Positions 1 to 6,649 of a stretch of 10,036 nt of DNA are shown one piece after another. Position 1 is the stretch's first letter. Each line of letters begins with the position of its first letter. The stretch is from Patulibacter sp. (GTDB taxonomy: Bacteria; Actinomycetota; Thermoleophilia; Solirubrobacterales; Solirubrobacteraceae), in NCBI GenBank assembly GCA_031119595.1, contig JAVHXX010000122.1, positions 1 through 10,036 on the forward strand, in the 5' to 3' direction. Made by a program: the position numbers and the translations under genes. The notes under the pieces were generated by a model, which had not been told where the DNA came from, did not search any database, and worked only from the letters and a program-made list of their open reading frames with translations.

Positions 1-1746
1 GTCGTAGTCCCATTCGGCGATGGTGCCGTCGGAGTCGGTCGAGCCGGTGCCGTCGAAGTTGACGGGCTGCCCGACGATCGCGACCGTCGGCGCGTAGGTG
101 AACTTCGCCACCGGCGGCAGGTTCGCGATGGTGACCGTCTGGTAGTAGAGGGTGGTGGCGCCGTCGCCATCGGTCACGAGCACGCGCACGATGTGCGGGC
201 CGCTCGTGGTCCAGGTGTAGGTCGCCGTGCCCGTGGTGTCCTGGCCGTCGGTGAAGACGCCGTCGTCGTTGAGGTCCCACGCGTACTTGAGGCCCGAGGC
301 GGGCGTCTCGGCATCGGTCGCGTGGGCGATCAGCGTGACGGTGTCACCGGCCTTCGGCGTGGCCGGGCTGACCGAGATCAGGTTGCCGGCGGTCGGCGCC
401 GGGGTGATGTTCGCGTCGAAGACGGGCTTCTTCGTGTAGGTGACGCTGCGCGTGAGCACCGCGGAGGTCGCGCCGGTGTTGTCGGTGACCTTCAGCTTGA
501 CGTCCTGCTTGCCGACGGCGTGCGCCGGGACGGTGAAGATCGGCGAGGACTGCGTCGTGTACGTGCCGGACCCGAGGTCGAGCGAGTACGAGGTGATCTT
601 CCGACCGGGCACGGGCGTGTAGGAGCCGCTCGCGTCGATCGTGCCGCCCGCCGGATCGACGATCTGCGGGTCGTTGATCCACGCCTGCGGCGTGGTGTCG
701 CAGGTCGCAGCGGCATCCTGGATCTGCCAGGCGCCGAGCTGGAACATCTGGTCGTTGCCGGAGAGGGCGCGGCCGCGGGTGGTGTGGTTCGCGCGGTCGT
801 CGTTGGCGACCTTCACGTCGTTGACGACGAGGTGCCAGACCCCGTCGAGCTTCTTGCCGTCGAACACCGAGAAGGAGTCGACCGGCGCGATGACCGTGTT
901 CTTGAAGTCGCTCTGCGCGGCGACCGAGGCGTCGACCGGGTTCTGGCCGTTCACGGGCGTCTCCGAGAAGGTGACGTTCGTGAGGGACTTGTTCGCCGGG
1001 TCGACCCCGGTGGCGACCGCGCCGGCCTTGTCGAAGAGGCGAACCGACGTGCCGTCGGGGCCGACGAGCTTGATCTGCAGCCAGTGCGTGGAGTACTGGT
1101 GAACGAGCGAGTCGATGTGGATCCGCAGGCCCTTGAGCAGGCCGGTGTCGGCCACGGTGACCTTGGAGTCCTTCGTGCCGCCGTCGCCGACGATGTTGCC
1201 GATGTCGTAGCTCTGGGTGGTGTGGTACGCCCCCGGCGCGCCGGTCGGCAGCCCGTAGGTGATGTCCTGGCTGAGCGTCGGGAAGCTCAGGCGCAGCGGG
1301 ACGTTCGCGCCGCACTGGAGCGCCGACGAGACGGCGATGCGGTAGGGCGCGGAGTTCGTGAACGTGCCGCTGGACGGCGTCCAGTACCGGAGCGTCGGGC
1401 TGCTGCCACCGGACGGATCGGAGAACGACAGGAACGAGCTGCCGGTCTCGAAGAGCTGCCCGCGAGCCGTACCGTCGTAGGGAGCCGTGTTGTCGCTCGT
1501 GTCGTCGACGAGCGGGAAGTTCACGTTGACGCTCTCACCCGGGGCGAGGATGCCGTCCTGGGTCCAGCTCGGCTGGAGGTTCCCGTCCTGGTCCGTGTAG
1601 AGCGGATTGGCCGTCCCGTACTGCGCCGAGGCGTCAGGCGTCGGGTAGGGCGAGATGCGTTTGAGCGTCGCCGACGCCGTGGCGGGCAACGCGGCGGAGG
1701 CCACGGCGGCCGCGACGACACCGACCAGAAGACGAGGGGAACTCAT
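1..1746 (-). CDS. Secreted P-domain/PKD-repeat protein, N-terminal part (truncated by window edge)
   Basis: This frame stays open for 582 codons from the ATG at 1746 to base 1, so the C-terminus lies outside the window. Residues 1-26 form a signal peptide: Arg5, an Ala/Val-rich core and an ATASA cleavage site. Residues about 60-175 look like a beta-sandwich with one Cys (C145). Residues about 175-345 resemble a P/Homo B (proprotein convertase P) domain, with ADTGLLKGLRIHID, WLQIKLVGPDGT and LDGVWHLVVND. PKD-like repeats follow at about 355-437 (weak), 453-541 (clear: YAWDLNDDGVFTDG) and from 543 on (PPVAKFTY, then FDGTGSTDSDG), cut by the edge. P domains usually follow a subtilase or metalloprotease domain; none precedes this one, so a protease role is unsupported unless a catalytic domain lies downstream. 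It is probably exported and may bind polymer or protein at the cell surface. A GGGGAGG at 1749-1755 sits only 2 nt before the ATG, closer than normal, but no other in-frame start is better. Reading frame and export are solid; the exact function is unknown. Confidence 0.88.
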   Translation of the reverse strand, partial: MSSPRLLVGVVAAAVASAALPATASATLKRISPYPTPDASAQYGTANPLYTDQDGNLQPSWTQDGILAPGESVNVNFPLVDDTSDNTAPYDGTARGQLFETGSSFLSFSDPSGGSSPTLRYWTPSSGTFTNSAPYRIAVSSALQCGANVPLRLSFPTLSQDITYGLPTGAPGAYHTTQSYDIGNIVGDGGTKDSKVTVADTGLLKGLRIHIDSLVHQYSTHWLQIKLVGPDGTSVRLFDKAGAVATGVDPANKSLTNVTFSETPVNGQNPVDASVAAQSDFKNTVIAPVDSFSVFDGKKLDGVWHLVVNDVKVANDDRANHTTRGRALSGNDQMFQLGAWQIQDAAATCDTTPQAWINDPQIVDPAGGTIDASGSYTPVPGRKITSYSLDLGSGTYTTQSSPIFTVPAHAVGKQDVKLKVTDNTGATSAVLTRSVTYTKKPVFDANITPAPTAGNLISVSPATPKAGDTVTLIAHATDAETPASGLKYAWDLNDDGVFTDGQDTTGTATYTWTTSGPHIVRVLVTDGDGATTLYYQTVTIANLPPVAKFTYAPTVAIVGQPVNFDGTGSTDSDGTIAEWDYD

Positions 1747-1766
1747 GTCCTCCCCATCGGCGCGTG

Positions 1767-1785
1767 CGTATGGGCTCCGTATGGG
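1767..1785. promoter_or_regulatory. Direct repeat CGTATGGG x2, 11-bp period, upstream of the secreted-protein gene
   Basis: CGTATGGG occurs at 1767-1774 and 1778-1785, exactly 11 bp apart, 21-39 bp before the ATG of the secreted P-domain gene. Direct half-sites one helical turn apart are typical of some activator and response-regulator sites. The short length means chance cannot be excluded, and no known regulator consensus is recognised. Confidence 0.3.
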
Positions 1786-1915
1786 TGTCGGCAGGCGGTC
1801 GATGCCGTCAGGTCGGCGATACGTCCACGAGCGGAGTCACGTCGTGCTGAAAACCGGCTTTTCGACGCGGAGGGGCCGCAGATGCCGTCTTGGCGCGTCT
1901 ACGGCGCGTGCGGCG

Positions 1916-1935
1916 CCGATACGCGCGAGGATCGG
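1916..1935 (-). terminator. Weak hairpin directly after the zinc-protein stop codon
   Basis: On the minus strand, CCGAT follows the TGA of the small zinc protein and pairs with ATCGG after a 10-nt loop (1916-1920 with 1931-1935). Flanking GGCG/CGCC could lengthen the stem with bulges. No T-run follows, so this is only a candidate terminator. The remaining bases between the two minus-strand genes (1747-1915) hold the direct repeat noted above and a short A/T island around 1849-1863 (GAAAA and TTTTC flanking CCGGC), with no further coding signal. Confidence 0.25.
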
Positions 1936-2157
1936 TCAGGCGCCGGGGAAGACGCCGGCGTCCTGGGCGTCGAAGCCGGGCGACCACGACCCGCTGCCCT
2001 GGCACCACGGGCACGCCACGCTGACCTGCTCACCGGCCCGGTTGGCGAAGACGTTGCCGGTGGCACGGCACGCCGAGCAGGGCTGGGGACCGGCCGGCTC
2101 CTCGGGAGCCTTGGCGTTCGCGCCGCGGCGGCCGTTTGGTTTCGCGGGTGTGGGCAT
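1936..2157 (-). CDS. Small zinc-motif protein with two DnaJ-like CxxCxGxG-type motifs
   Basis: This encodes 73 residues. After a basic, Pro/Ala-rich N-terminus (about 1-25) come CSACRATG (Cys27, Cys30) and, 19 residues later, CPWCQGSG (Cys49, Cys52). Four Cys in two CxxC knuckles with trailing Gly can hold one Zn ion, as in the cysteine-rich region of DnaJ, which has four such repeats; here there are only two and no J domain. The second motif is closest to the DnaJ consensus, and the first has Ala and Thr in place of canonical residues. It is likely cytoplasmic and may be a zinc-ribbon binding or chaperone-like adaptor; the function is unknown. The start is supported by a TACGAT box 7 nt upstream (2165-2170), which would give a leaderless mRNA, and by the absence of a Shine-Dalgarno sequence. 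It is transcribed divergently from gluQ. Confidence 0.75.
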   Translation of the reverse strand: MPTPAKPNGRRGANAKAPEEPAGPQPCSACRATGNVFANRAGEQVSVACPWCQGSGSWSPGFDAQDAGVFPGA

Positions 2158-2164
2158 CGCCGGG

Positions 2165-2170
2165 ATCGTA
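2165..2170 (-). promoter_or_regulatory. Leaderless-type -10 box for the zinc protein gene
   Basis: On the minus strand TACGAT lies exactly 7 nt before the ATG at 2157. TANNNT at this distance is the usual -10 of leaderless actinobacterial transcripts, with transcription starting at or next to the A of ATG. No good -35 is seen; a 17-18 nt spacer would put it over the gluQ -10 box. Confidence 0.5.
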
Positions 2171-2188
2171 GCCGCATGGCCGGGCCCG

Positions 2189-2194
2189 TAGGCT
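2189..2194 (+). promoter_or_regulatory. Leaderless-type -10 box for gluQ
   Basis: TAGGCT lies 7 nt before the GTG start at 2202, the spacing expected for a leaderless transcript, and no purine-rich ribosome binding site is present. The -35 position falls over the opposing -10 box at 2165-2170, with no recognisable TTGAC sequence. Confidence 0.45.
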
Positions 2195-2201
2195 CGCGAG
2201 C

Positions 2202-3152
2202 GTGTCCGCCGCCGGCCGCTTCGCCCCTTCCCCCTCCTCGGAGCTCCACCTCGGCAACCTGCGCACCGCCCTCATCGCCTGGCTCGCGGCGCGATCGCAG
2301 GGCGCGCCGTTCCACCTGCGGATCGACGATCTCGACGCGGGGCGCTCGCGGCCCGAGATCGCGGCACGGCAGCTCGCCGATCTCGCCGCGCTCGGACTCG
2401 ACCACGACGGCCCGGTGCCGTGGCAATCGCAGCGCACCGAGCGGTACTCGGCGGCGTTCGCCGCACTCGAGGCTTCAGGCGACGTCTACCCGTGCTTCTG
2501 TACGCGCGCGGAGATCCGCGACGCGTCCCGGGCGCCCCACGGCGCGCCGACCGCGGGGTATCCGGGCACCTGCCGCGACCTCACGGACGCACAGCGCGCT
2601 GCGCGGATCGCCTCCGGGCGCGTCCCCGCCTGGCGGTTCCGCGCCGACCCGGCGGCGGTCGCCTTCGACGATCGCGTGCTCGGCGCGCAGTCGCTCCCGG
2701 CCGAGGACGCGGTGCTCCGGCGCGCCGACGGCGCGTTCGGGTATCAGCTCGCGGTCGTCCTCGATGACGCCGACCAGGCCATCGGCGAGGTGGTGCGCGG
2801 TGCCGACCTCCTCGGCTCCTGCGCCACGCAGCGCCAACTCCAGGATCGCCTCGATCTCCCCCACACCACCTACGCACACGTGCCGCTGATGGTCGGCGCC
2901 GACGGCGCACGGCTCGCCAAGCGGCACGGCGCATCGGGCCTGGCCGATGCCCTCGCCGGGCGCCTCGACGTGACCCTGCCTGGTCTCCCGCCCGGCGTTC
3001 CGGCGACCGCCGTGCAGGTCCGAAGTGCACTCGCGCTCACCGCCGGACTGACCGAGCCGGGCGCGCAGCCGACCCTGGACGACCTCGTCTGCACCTTTTC
3101 GTACGAGCGTCTGCCGACCGGATCGACGATGATGCACGGATGCTCAAGTTGA
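2202..3152 (+). CDS. gluQ: Glutamyl-Q tRNA(Asp) synthetase (GluQ-RS)
   Basis: A class I synthetase-like enzyme of 316 residues that activates glutamate and is expected to attach it to queuosine at the wobble base of tRNA(Asp), in the cytoplasm. The frame matches the GluRS catalytic core without an anticodon-binding domain, and the length suits GluQ (about 290-310). Visible signatures are RFAPSP (6-11) leading to the HIGH-type HLGN (16-19), RIDDLD (40-45, normally RIEDLD), and the zinc set C98-x-C100, Y120, C124 in CFC and YPGTC, a GluQ hallmark. Others are the GYQLAVVLDD stretch (180-189), RGADLL (199-204) and the KMSKS-type LAKRHG (238-243). The C-terminal TLDDLV and YERLP resemble GluQ ends. 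The GTG start at 2202 places the catalytic motif at the usual distance and fits the -10 box at 2189. Its last 13 bases overlap the next gene. The Glu-to-Asp change at residue 42, in the amino acid pocket, is the only oddity. Confidence 0.9.
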   Translation: MSAAGRFAPSPSSELHLGNLRTALIAWLAARSQGAPFHLRIDDLDAGRSRPEIAARQLADLAALGLDHDGPVPWQSQRTERYSAAFAALEASGDVYPCFCTRAEIRDASRAPHGAPTAGYPGTCRDLTDAQRAARIASGRVPAWRFRADPAAVAFDDRVLGAQSLPAEDAVLRRADGAFGYQLAVVLDDADQAIGEVVRGADLLGSCATQRQLQDRLDLPHTTYAHVPLMVGADGARLAKRHGASGLADALAGRLDVTLPGLPPGVPATAVQVRSALALTAGLTEPGAQPTLDDLVCTFSYERLPTGSTMMHGCSS

Positions 3153-3418
3153 TCCGCGTCTGGTTGCCCGCCGTCCTGTGCGTCGGCGGGATCGTCGTGA
3201 TCATCGCCGGAGGCGTCTCGGACGCCGCCCTCTACACCGGGATCCCGATCTTCTCGGCGGGCGCCTCCATCTGGCTCCTGAACTTCCTCTATCGCGTCGG
3301 CGTGTCCGGGGACCGCGACCGTGACACCGAGGCGGAGGCTCGCGCGTACTTCGCGAGGTACGGGCGATGGCCCGCCGACGACGACGCCGGCAGCGGGCTG
3401 GCCGGAGGCCATCGATGA
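3140..3418 (+). CDS. Small two-helix membrane protein
   Basis: This encodes 92 residues. Two hydrophobic segments are clear: about 5-27 (IRVWLPAVLCVGGIVVIIAGG region) and 31-51 (LYTGIPIFSAGASIWLLNFLY), joined by a short turn. A charged soluble tail follows, beginning with RDRDTEAEARAYFARYGRWP and ending in an Asp/Gly-rich stretch. The first residues (MLKLIR) are positive, so both ends are probably cytoplasmic. No enzymatic motif is seen and no named family is recognised. The gene overlaps gluQ by 13 bp and rnd by ATGA at 3415-3418, so it is very likely co-transcribed and translationally coupled with both. No strong ribosome binding site precedes its ATG, consistent with coupling. It could tether or accompany RNA-processing proteins at the membrane, but that is guesswork. 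Confidence 0.8.
   Translation: MLKLIRVWLPAVLCVGGIVVIIAGGVSDAALYTGIPIFSAGASIWLLNFLYRVGVSGDRDRDTEAEARAYFARYGRWPADDDAGSGLAGGHR
3404..3408 (+). promoter_or_regulatory. Ribosome binding site of rnd (fixes its start)
   Basis: GGAGG lies 6 nt before ATG 3415, inside the end of the small membrane-protein gene. It decides the rnd start in favour of 3415 over the earlier in-frame ATG at 3367. Confidence 0.75.
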
Positions 3419-4614
3419 GCCGATCGGCATCGAGCGCCGAGTTGCTCGCCACCAACGTCGAGATCCGCGAGTTCGCCCGCCTCGCGCGAGCCCGCGGCCG
3501 CTTCGCGATCGACACCGAGTTCGTCGGCGAGGGCAAGTACCAGTCGCTCCTGTGCCTCGTGCAGGTCGCCGTGTACCTCGACGACGCCGGCGCGGACGAC
3601 GAGCCGTGGATCCTGCTCATCGATCCGCTCGACCACGCCGTCGACCCGGCGCCGCTCGCCGAGGTCATCGCGGATCCCGAGATCGAACTCATCCTCCACG
3701 CCGCCCGTCAGGACGTCGCCCTCCTGCGCCGTACCTGGCGCACCGACGTGACGAACGTCTTCGACACCCAGGTGGCCGCGGCCTTCGCCGGCCTGCGCGC
3801 GCAGATCGGGTACGAGGCGCTCCTCCGGGGCCTGCTCGGCATCAAGCTCCACAAGAGCGCGAGCTTCACCAAGTGGGATCGTCGCCCGCTCACGCCGGAA
3901 CAGCTGCGGTACGCCCGCGAGGACGTCCTCCATCTCGAGATGGCCGCGGTCGAGCTGCAGGAGCGGCTGATCGTGTCCGGCCGGCTCGACTGGGCCGTCC
4001 AGGAATGCGCGCCGCTCGCCGCCGCCAGTGACGAGCGCAACGCCGACGTCCTGTTCGAGCGTCTGCCGAAGATCGCCGGCCACGACCCCGTCACCCGCGC
4101 GGTCGCCCGCGAGCTCGTGGTCTGGCGCGAGTCGACCGCCAGCACGCACGACCGCCCGGCACAGCAGGTGCTCGGCGACCAGCCGCTGGTCGAGCTCGCC
4201 AAGCGCCGTCCCACGTCGATCGACGAGCTCCGCCAGATCCGTGGCCTGGGCGAGGCCAACGGTCGCCGCCGGGCCGAGGGCCTGCTCAAGGCCATCGCCG
4301 ACGGCCTCACGCGCGATCCCATCCCCCGCCGGCCGCTGCGTCAGCTCGACACCCGCCCGGAGGACGTGGCCGTGATCGCACTCTGCGAGGCGCTGCTGCG
4401 CACCCGCGCGGCCGAGGCCGGCCTCGCGTACGAGCTCCTCGCCACGCGCAACGAGCTCCAGCTGCTCGTCTCCGGGTTCCGGGAACACCACGAGAACGAC
4501 GACGTCCGCGTGCTCCAGGGTTGGCGCCGCGAGGTGGTCGGCGAGGAACTGCTGTCGCTCCTCGCCGGCGAGCGCACCCTCCGCGTCGCGGACGGGCGCG
4601 TCGAGATCGTCTAA
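3415..4614 (+). CDS. rnd: Ribonuclease D (3'-5' exoribonuclease)
   Basis: This 399-residue DEDDy-family exonuclease trims the 3' ends of tRNA precursors and other small stable RNAs using two metal ions. The three exonuclease motifs are visible: Exo I DTEF (Asp33, Glu35), Exo II HAARQD (Asp100) and Exo III YARED (Tyr166, Asp170). An HRDC domain spans about 222-300 (PLVELAKRRPTSIDELRQIRGLG at its centre) and a second, weaker HRDC-like helical region about 317-396, the usual RNase D layout. Although the frame is open from 3367, the start is placed at 3415: GGAGG at 3404-3408 lies 6 nt upstream, the ATG forms an ATGA overlap with the preceding stop, and residues encoded before it are an Arg-rich run unlike the family. 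It is the third gene of the gluQ unit, linking two tRNA-acting enzymes. The gene converges on pilB, 48 bp away. Confidence 0.93.
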   Translation: MSRSASSAELLATNVEIREFARLARARGRFAIDTEFVGEGKYQSLLCLVQVAVYLDDAGADDEPWILLIDPLDHAVDPAPLAEVIADPEIELILHAARQDVALLRRTWRTDVTNVFDTQVAAAFAGLRAQIGYEALLRGLLGIKLHKSASFTKWDRRPLTPEQLRYAREDVLHLEMAAVELQERLIVSGRLDWAVQECAPLAAASDERNADVLFERLPKIAGHDPVTRAVARELVVWRESTASTHDRPAQQVLGDQPLVELAKRRPTSIDELRQIRGLGEANGRRRAEGLLKAIADGLTRDPIPRRPLRQLDTRPEDVAVIALCEALLRTRAAEAGLAYELLATRNELQLLVSGFREHHENDDVRVLQGWRREVVGEELLSLLAGERTLRVADGRVEIV

Positions 4615-4653
4615 GCCCGGCGGAGCGTCCCGCGAGGAACGTCCACCCCGGCC

Positions 4654-4674
4654 GCCGCGGTCCTAGACCGCGGC
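4654..4674. terminator. Perfect hairpin centred on the pilB stop codon
   Basis: GCCGCGGTC (4654-4662) and GACCGCGGC (4666-4674) form a perfect 9-bp stem around a 3-base loop, CTA, which on the minus strand is the pilB TAG stop. It sits between the converging rnd and pilB genes and, being symmetric, could act on both transcripts. No T-run follows on either side, so it is either a tail-less terminator or an mRNA 3'-end stabiliser. A bidirectional terminator is the simplest reading. Confidence 0.5.
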
Positions 4675-6510
4675 CACGCGCGCCATCTCGGCGACGCTCG
4701 TGAGGCCCTCGCGGACGCGCAGGATCGCGTCCTCGCGGATCGTCTGCATCCCCTGGTCGCGCGCGATGCGGGCGATGCGGTCGGCGCCGGCGTTCGACAC
4801 GACGAGGCGGCGGATGTCGTCGCTGACCTCGAGCACCTCGTACAGGCCGATGCGGCCGTCGTAGCCCGTGTCGGAGCACTTCGCGCAGCCGACGGGCTCG
4901 AACACCGACACCGTGGTGCCCGGGGCGTCGTCGAGGAGTTCGGCAGGAACGTCGACCGGCTGCTTGCAGTGCTCGCAGAGCTTGCGGGCGAGCCGCTGCC
5001 CGACCACGCAGGTGACGGCCGAGACGACCATGAAGGCAGGAACGCCCATGTCGACGAGGCGGCTGAGGGCCGTGGCGGCGCTGTTCGTGTGGAGCGTGGA
5101 GAGCACGAGGTGGCCGGTGATGGCGGCCTGCATCGCGATCTGCGCGCTCTCGGAGTCGCGGATCTCGCCGACGAGCATGACGTCCGGGTCGGCGCGGACC
5201 ATCGCGCGGAGGCCGTTGTGGAACTCGAGGCCGATCTTCGGGTTGACCTGCAGCTGCTTCACGCCGGGCACGCGGTACTCGACCGGATCCTCGATCGTGA
5301 TGAGCGTGCGGTCGCCCGTGTTCGTGAGGGAGAGGGCGCCGTAGACCGTGGTCGTCTTGCCCGAGCCGGTCGGGCCGGTCGCGAGGATGCCGCCGTGCGT
5401 GCGCGCGAGCGCCTTCATGAGGCGGGCCTGCGCGTCGGGTCGCATGCCGAGTTCGTCGAGGCCGCGAACCGTGCCGCCGGAGTCGAGGACGCGGAGGACC
5501 ACCGACTCGCCGTCGACGAGCGGAAGGGTGACGACGCGAAGGTCGATGCGGCGGCCGTCGATGTTGAAGCCGACGCGACCGTCCTGCGGCATGCGGCGTT
5601 CGGCGATGTTGAGCTCGGCGAGGATCTTCAGGCGCGAGACGACGCTCGCCGCCATGCTGCGCGGCACCGAGGTGACGTCGTGGATGACGCCGTCGATGCG
5701 GAACCGGACCGTGAGCCCCTCGGGGCCCGGGTCGAAGTGGATGTCGGAGGCGTGACGCTCGACCGCCTGCGCGATGACCGACTGGACGATCTTGACCGTG
5801 GGGCCCTCGTCGTCGGTCGTCTCGCGGAGGTCGTTGATCTCCTCGACGGGGCTGACGTCGTCGATCTGCTCGAGGACGGCGCCGACCTCGGAGTCGACGC
5901 CGAGCACACGGCCGATGACGAGATCGAGGTCCTCGTCGCCGACGACGATCGGGCGCACCCGCTGGCCGGTGAGCATGGCGATGTCGTCGAGGGCGACGAT
6001 GTTGCCCGGGTCGACCATCGCGACGACGAGCGTCTCGTCGTCGAAGGCGACCGGCAGCGAACGCAGGCGGCGGGCCGTGGTCGCGTCGATGAGGGTGGCG
6101 GCGCGCAGGTCGACCTCGGCCTGGCGGATCGAGAGATAGGGAAGTCCGAAGCGCTCGGCGATCGCCTGCCCCAGCTGCTCGCTGGTCAGCAGACCGCGGT
6201 CGAGCAGCAGCTGACCGATCGGGCGCCCGAGCGAACGGGCCTCGTCGACCATCTCCTCGACCACGTTGCGCGGGACCCACATCGCGTCGACGACGATGTC
6301 GCCGAGGCGGCGGCGCGGCGTCGGGACCCATCCCGCAGCCGAGCCCGGCAGGGCCGTGAGGCCGCTCGGGTTGCTCGCGACGGGTGAGACCGGCGTGGCC
6401 ATGGCGCCCGCGACCGGGTCGCTGCCGTAGATGCCCGCCTTCATCGCGTTGGCCGCGGCGGCGGCTGCTGCGTCGGCGGGGTTGGCAGGACGGGGGGCGT
6501 GCTCGTGCAT
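4663..6510 (-). CDS. pilB: Type IV pilus / type II secretion assembly ATPase (PilB/GspE family)
   Basis: A 615-residue hexameric motor ATPase expected to drive pilus or pseudopilus extension at the inner face of the membrane. Residues 1-65 are a low-complexity Ala/Pro-rich leader. An MshEN-type N-terminal domain covers about 66-205, with two 24-residue motifs (68-91 and 97-120) separated by five residues, as in cyclic-di-GMP-binding members. The core has ASDIHFD (254-260), Walker A GPTGSGKT (379-386), the Asp box TIEDPVEY (405-412), Walker B with VMLVGEIRD (444-452) and the His box TGHLVLSTLHTN (465-476). A zinc site is formed by C512, C515, C542 and C545, which is typical of GspE/PilB and absent from PilT. 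The start at 6510 is the first possible after an in-frame TGA 12 nt upstream; no ribosome binding site is evident. The gene is monocistronic in this window, with no pilC or pilT behind it. PilB versus GspE cannot be settled from the sequence alone. Confidence 0.92.
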   Translation of the reverse strand: MHEHAPRPANPADAAAAAAANAMKAGIYGSDPVAGAMATPVSPVASNPSGLTALPGSAAGWVPTPRRRLGDIVVDAMWVPRNVVEEMVDEARSLGRPIGQLLLDRGLLTSEQLGQAIAERFGLPYLSIRQAEVDLRAATLIDATTARRLRSLPVAFDDETLVVAMVDPGNIVALDDIAMLTGQRVRPIVVGDEDLDLVIGRVLGVDSEVGAVLEQIDDVSPVEEINDLRETTDDEGPTVKIVQSVIAQAVERHASDIHFDPGPEGLTVRFRIDGVIHDVTSVPRSMAASVVSRLKILAELNIAERRMPQDGRVGFNIDGRRIDLRVVTLPLVDGESVVLRVLDSGGTVRGLDELGMRPDAQARLMKALARTHGGILATGPTGSGKTTTVYGALSLTNTGDRTLITIEDPVEYRVPGVKQLQVNPKIGLEFHNGLRAMVRADPDVMLVGEIRDSESAQIAMQAAITGHLVLSTLHTNSAATALSRLVDMGVPAFMVVSAVTCVVGQRLARKLCEHCKQPVDVPAELLDDAPGTTVSVFEPVGCAKCSDTGYDGRIGLYEVLEVSDDIRRLVVSNAGADRIARIARDQGMQTIREDAILRVREGLTSVAEMARVAAV

Positions 6511-6523
6511 GTCTTGTGGGACT

Positions 6524-6535
6524 CAGTCGTGACTG
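6524..6535. promoter_or_regulatory. Short palindrome in the pilB leader
   Basis: CAGTC and GACTG flank GT at 6524-6535, ending 13 bp before the pilB start on the minus strand. It could be a small operator or an mRNA hairpin influencing translation, since no ribosome binding site is seen there. Five-base arms are short enough to arise by chance. Confidence 0.2.
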
Positions 6536-6649
6536 GGGCGGCAGACGGTCCTCCCCTTGATCGGCGCCCGGGGACGGTCCTGAAGCGTGCATCGGCGGGT
6601 GGCCGGATGCCTCTCCCTCGATCAAGTGGCCAGGCCGAGGGCGTCACGA

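Noticed and set aside
1849..1863. GAAAA/TTTTC inverted repeat as a rho-independent terminator
   Set aside because: The stem is five A/T pairs with a GC loop, the reverse of a stable terminator; more likely a chance A/T island or a promoter element.
193..2889. Very long open frame (898 codons) on the plus strand
   Set aside because: Its translation is Arg/Gly/Val-rich with no family resemblance. It spans the antisense of the secreted-protein gene, the zinc gene and an out-of-frame part of gluQ; it is a by-product of high GC content.
3367..3414. Longer rnd start at 3367
   Set aside because: It would add an Arg-rich 16-residue run; a proper GGAGG precedes the ATG at 3415, which also forms an ATGA overlap.
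3289..4491. 400-codon minus-strand frame opposite rnd
   Set aside because: The plus-strand frame has all RNase D motifs, while this antisense frame shows no recognisable domain.
4307..6625. 772-codon minus-strand frame over pilB
   Set aside because: Extreme Arg/Pro/His composition, out of frame with the clear PilB motifs; a GC shadow.
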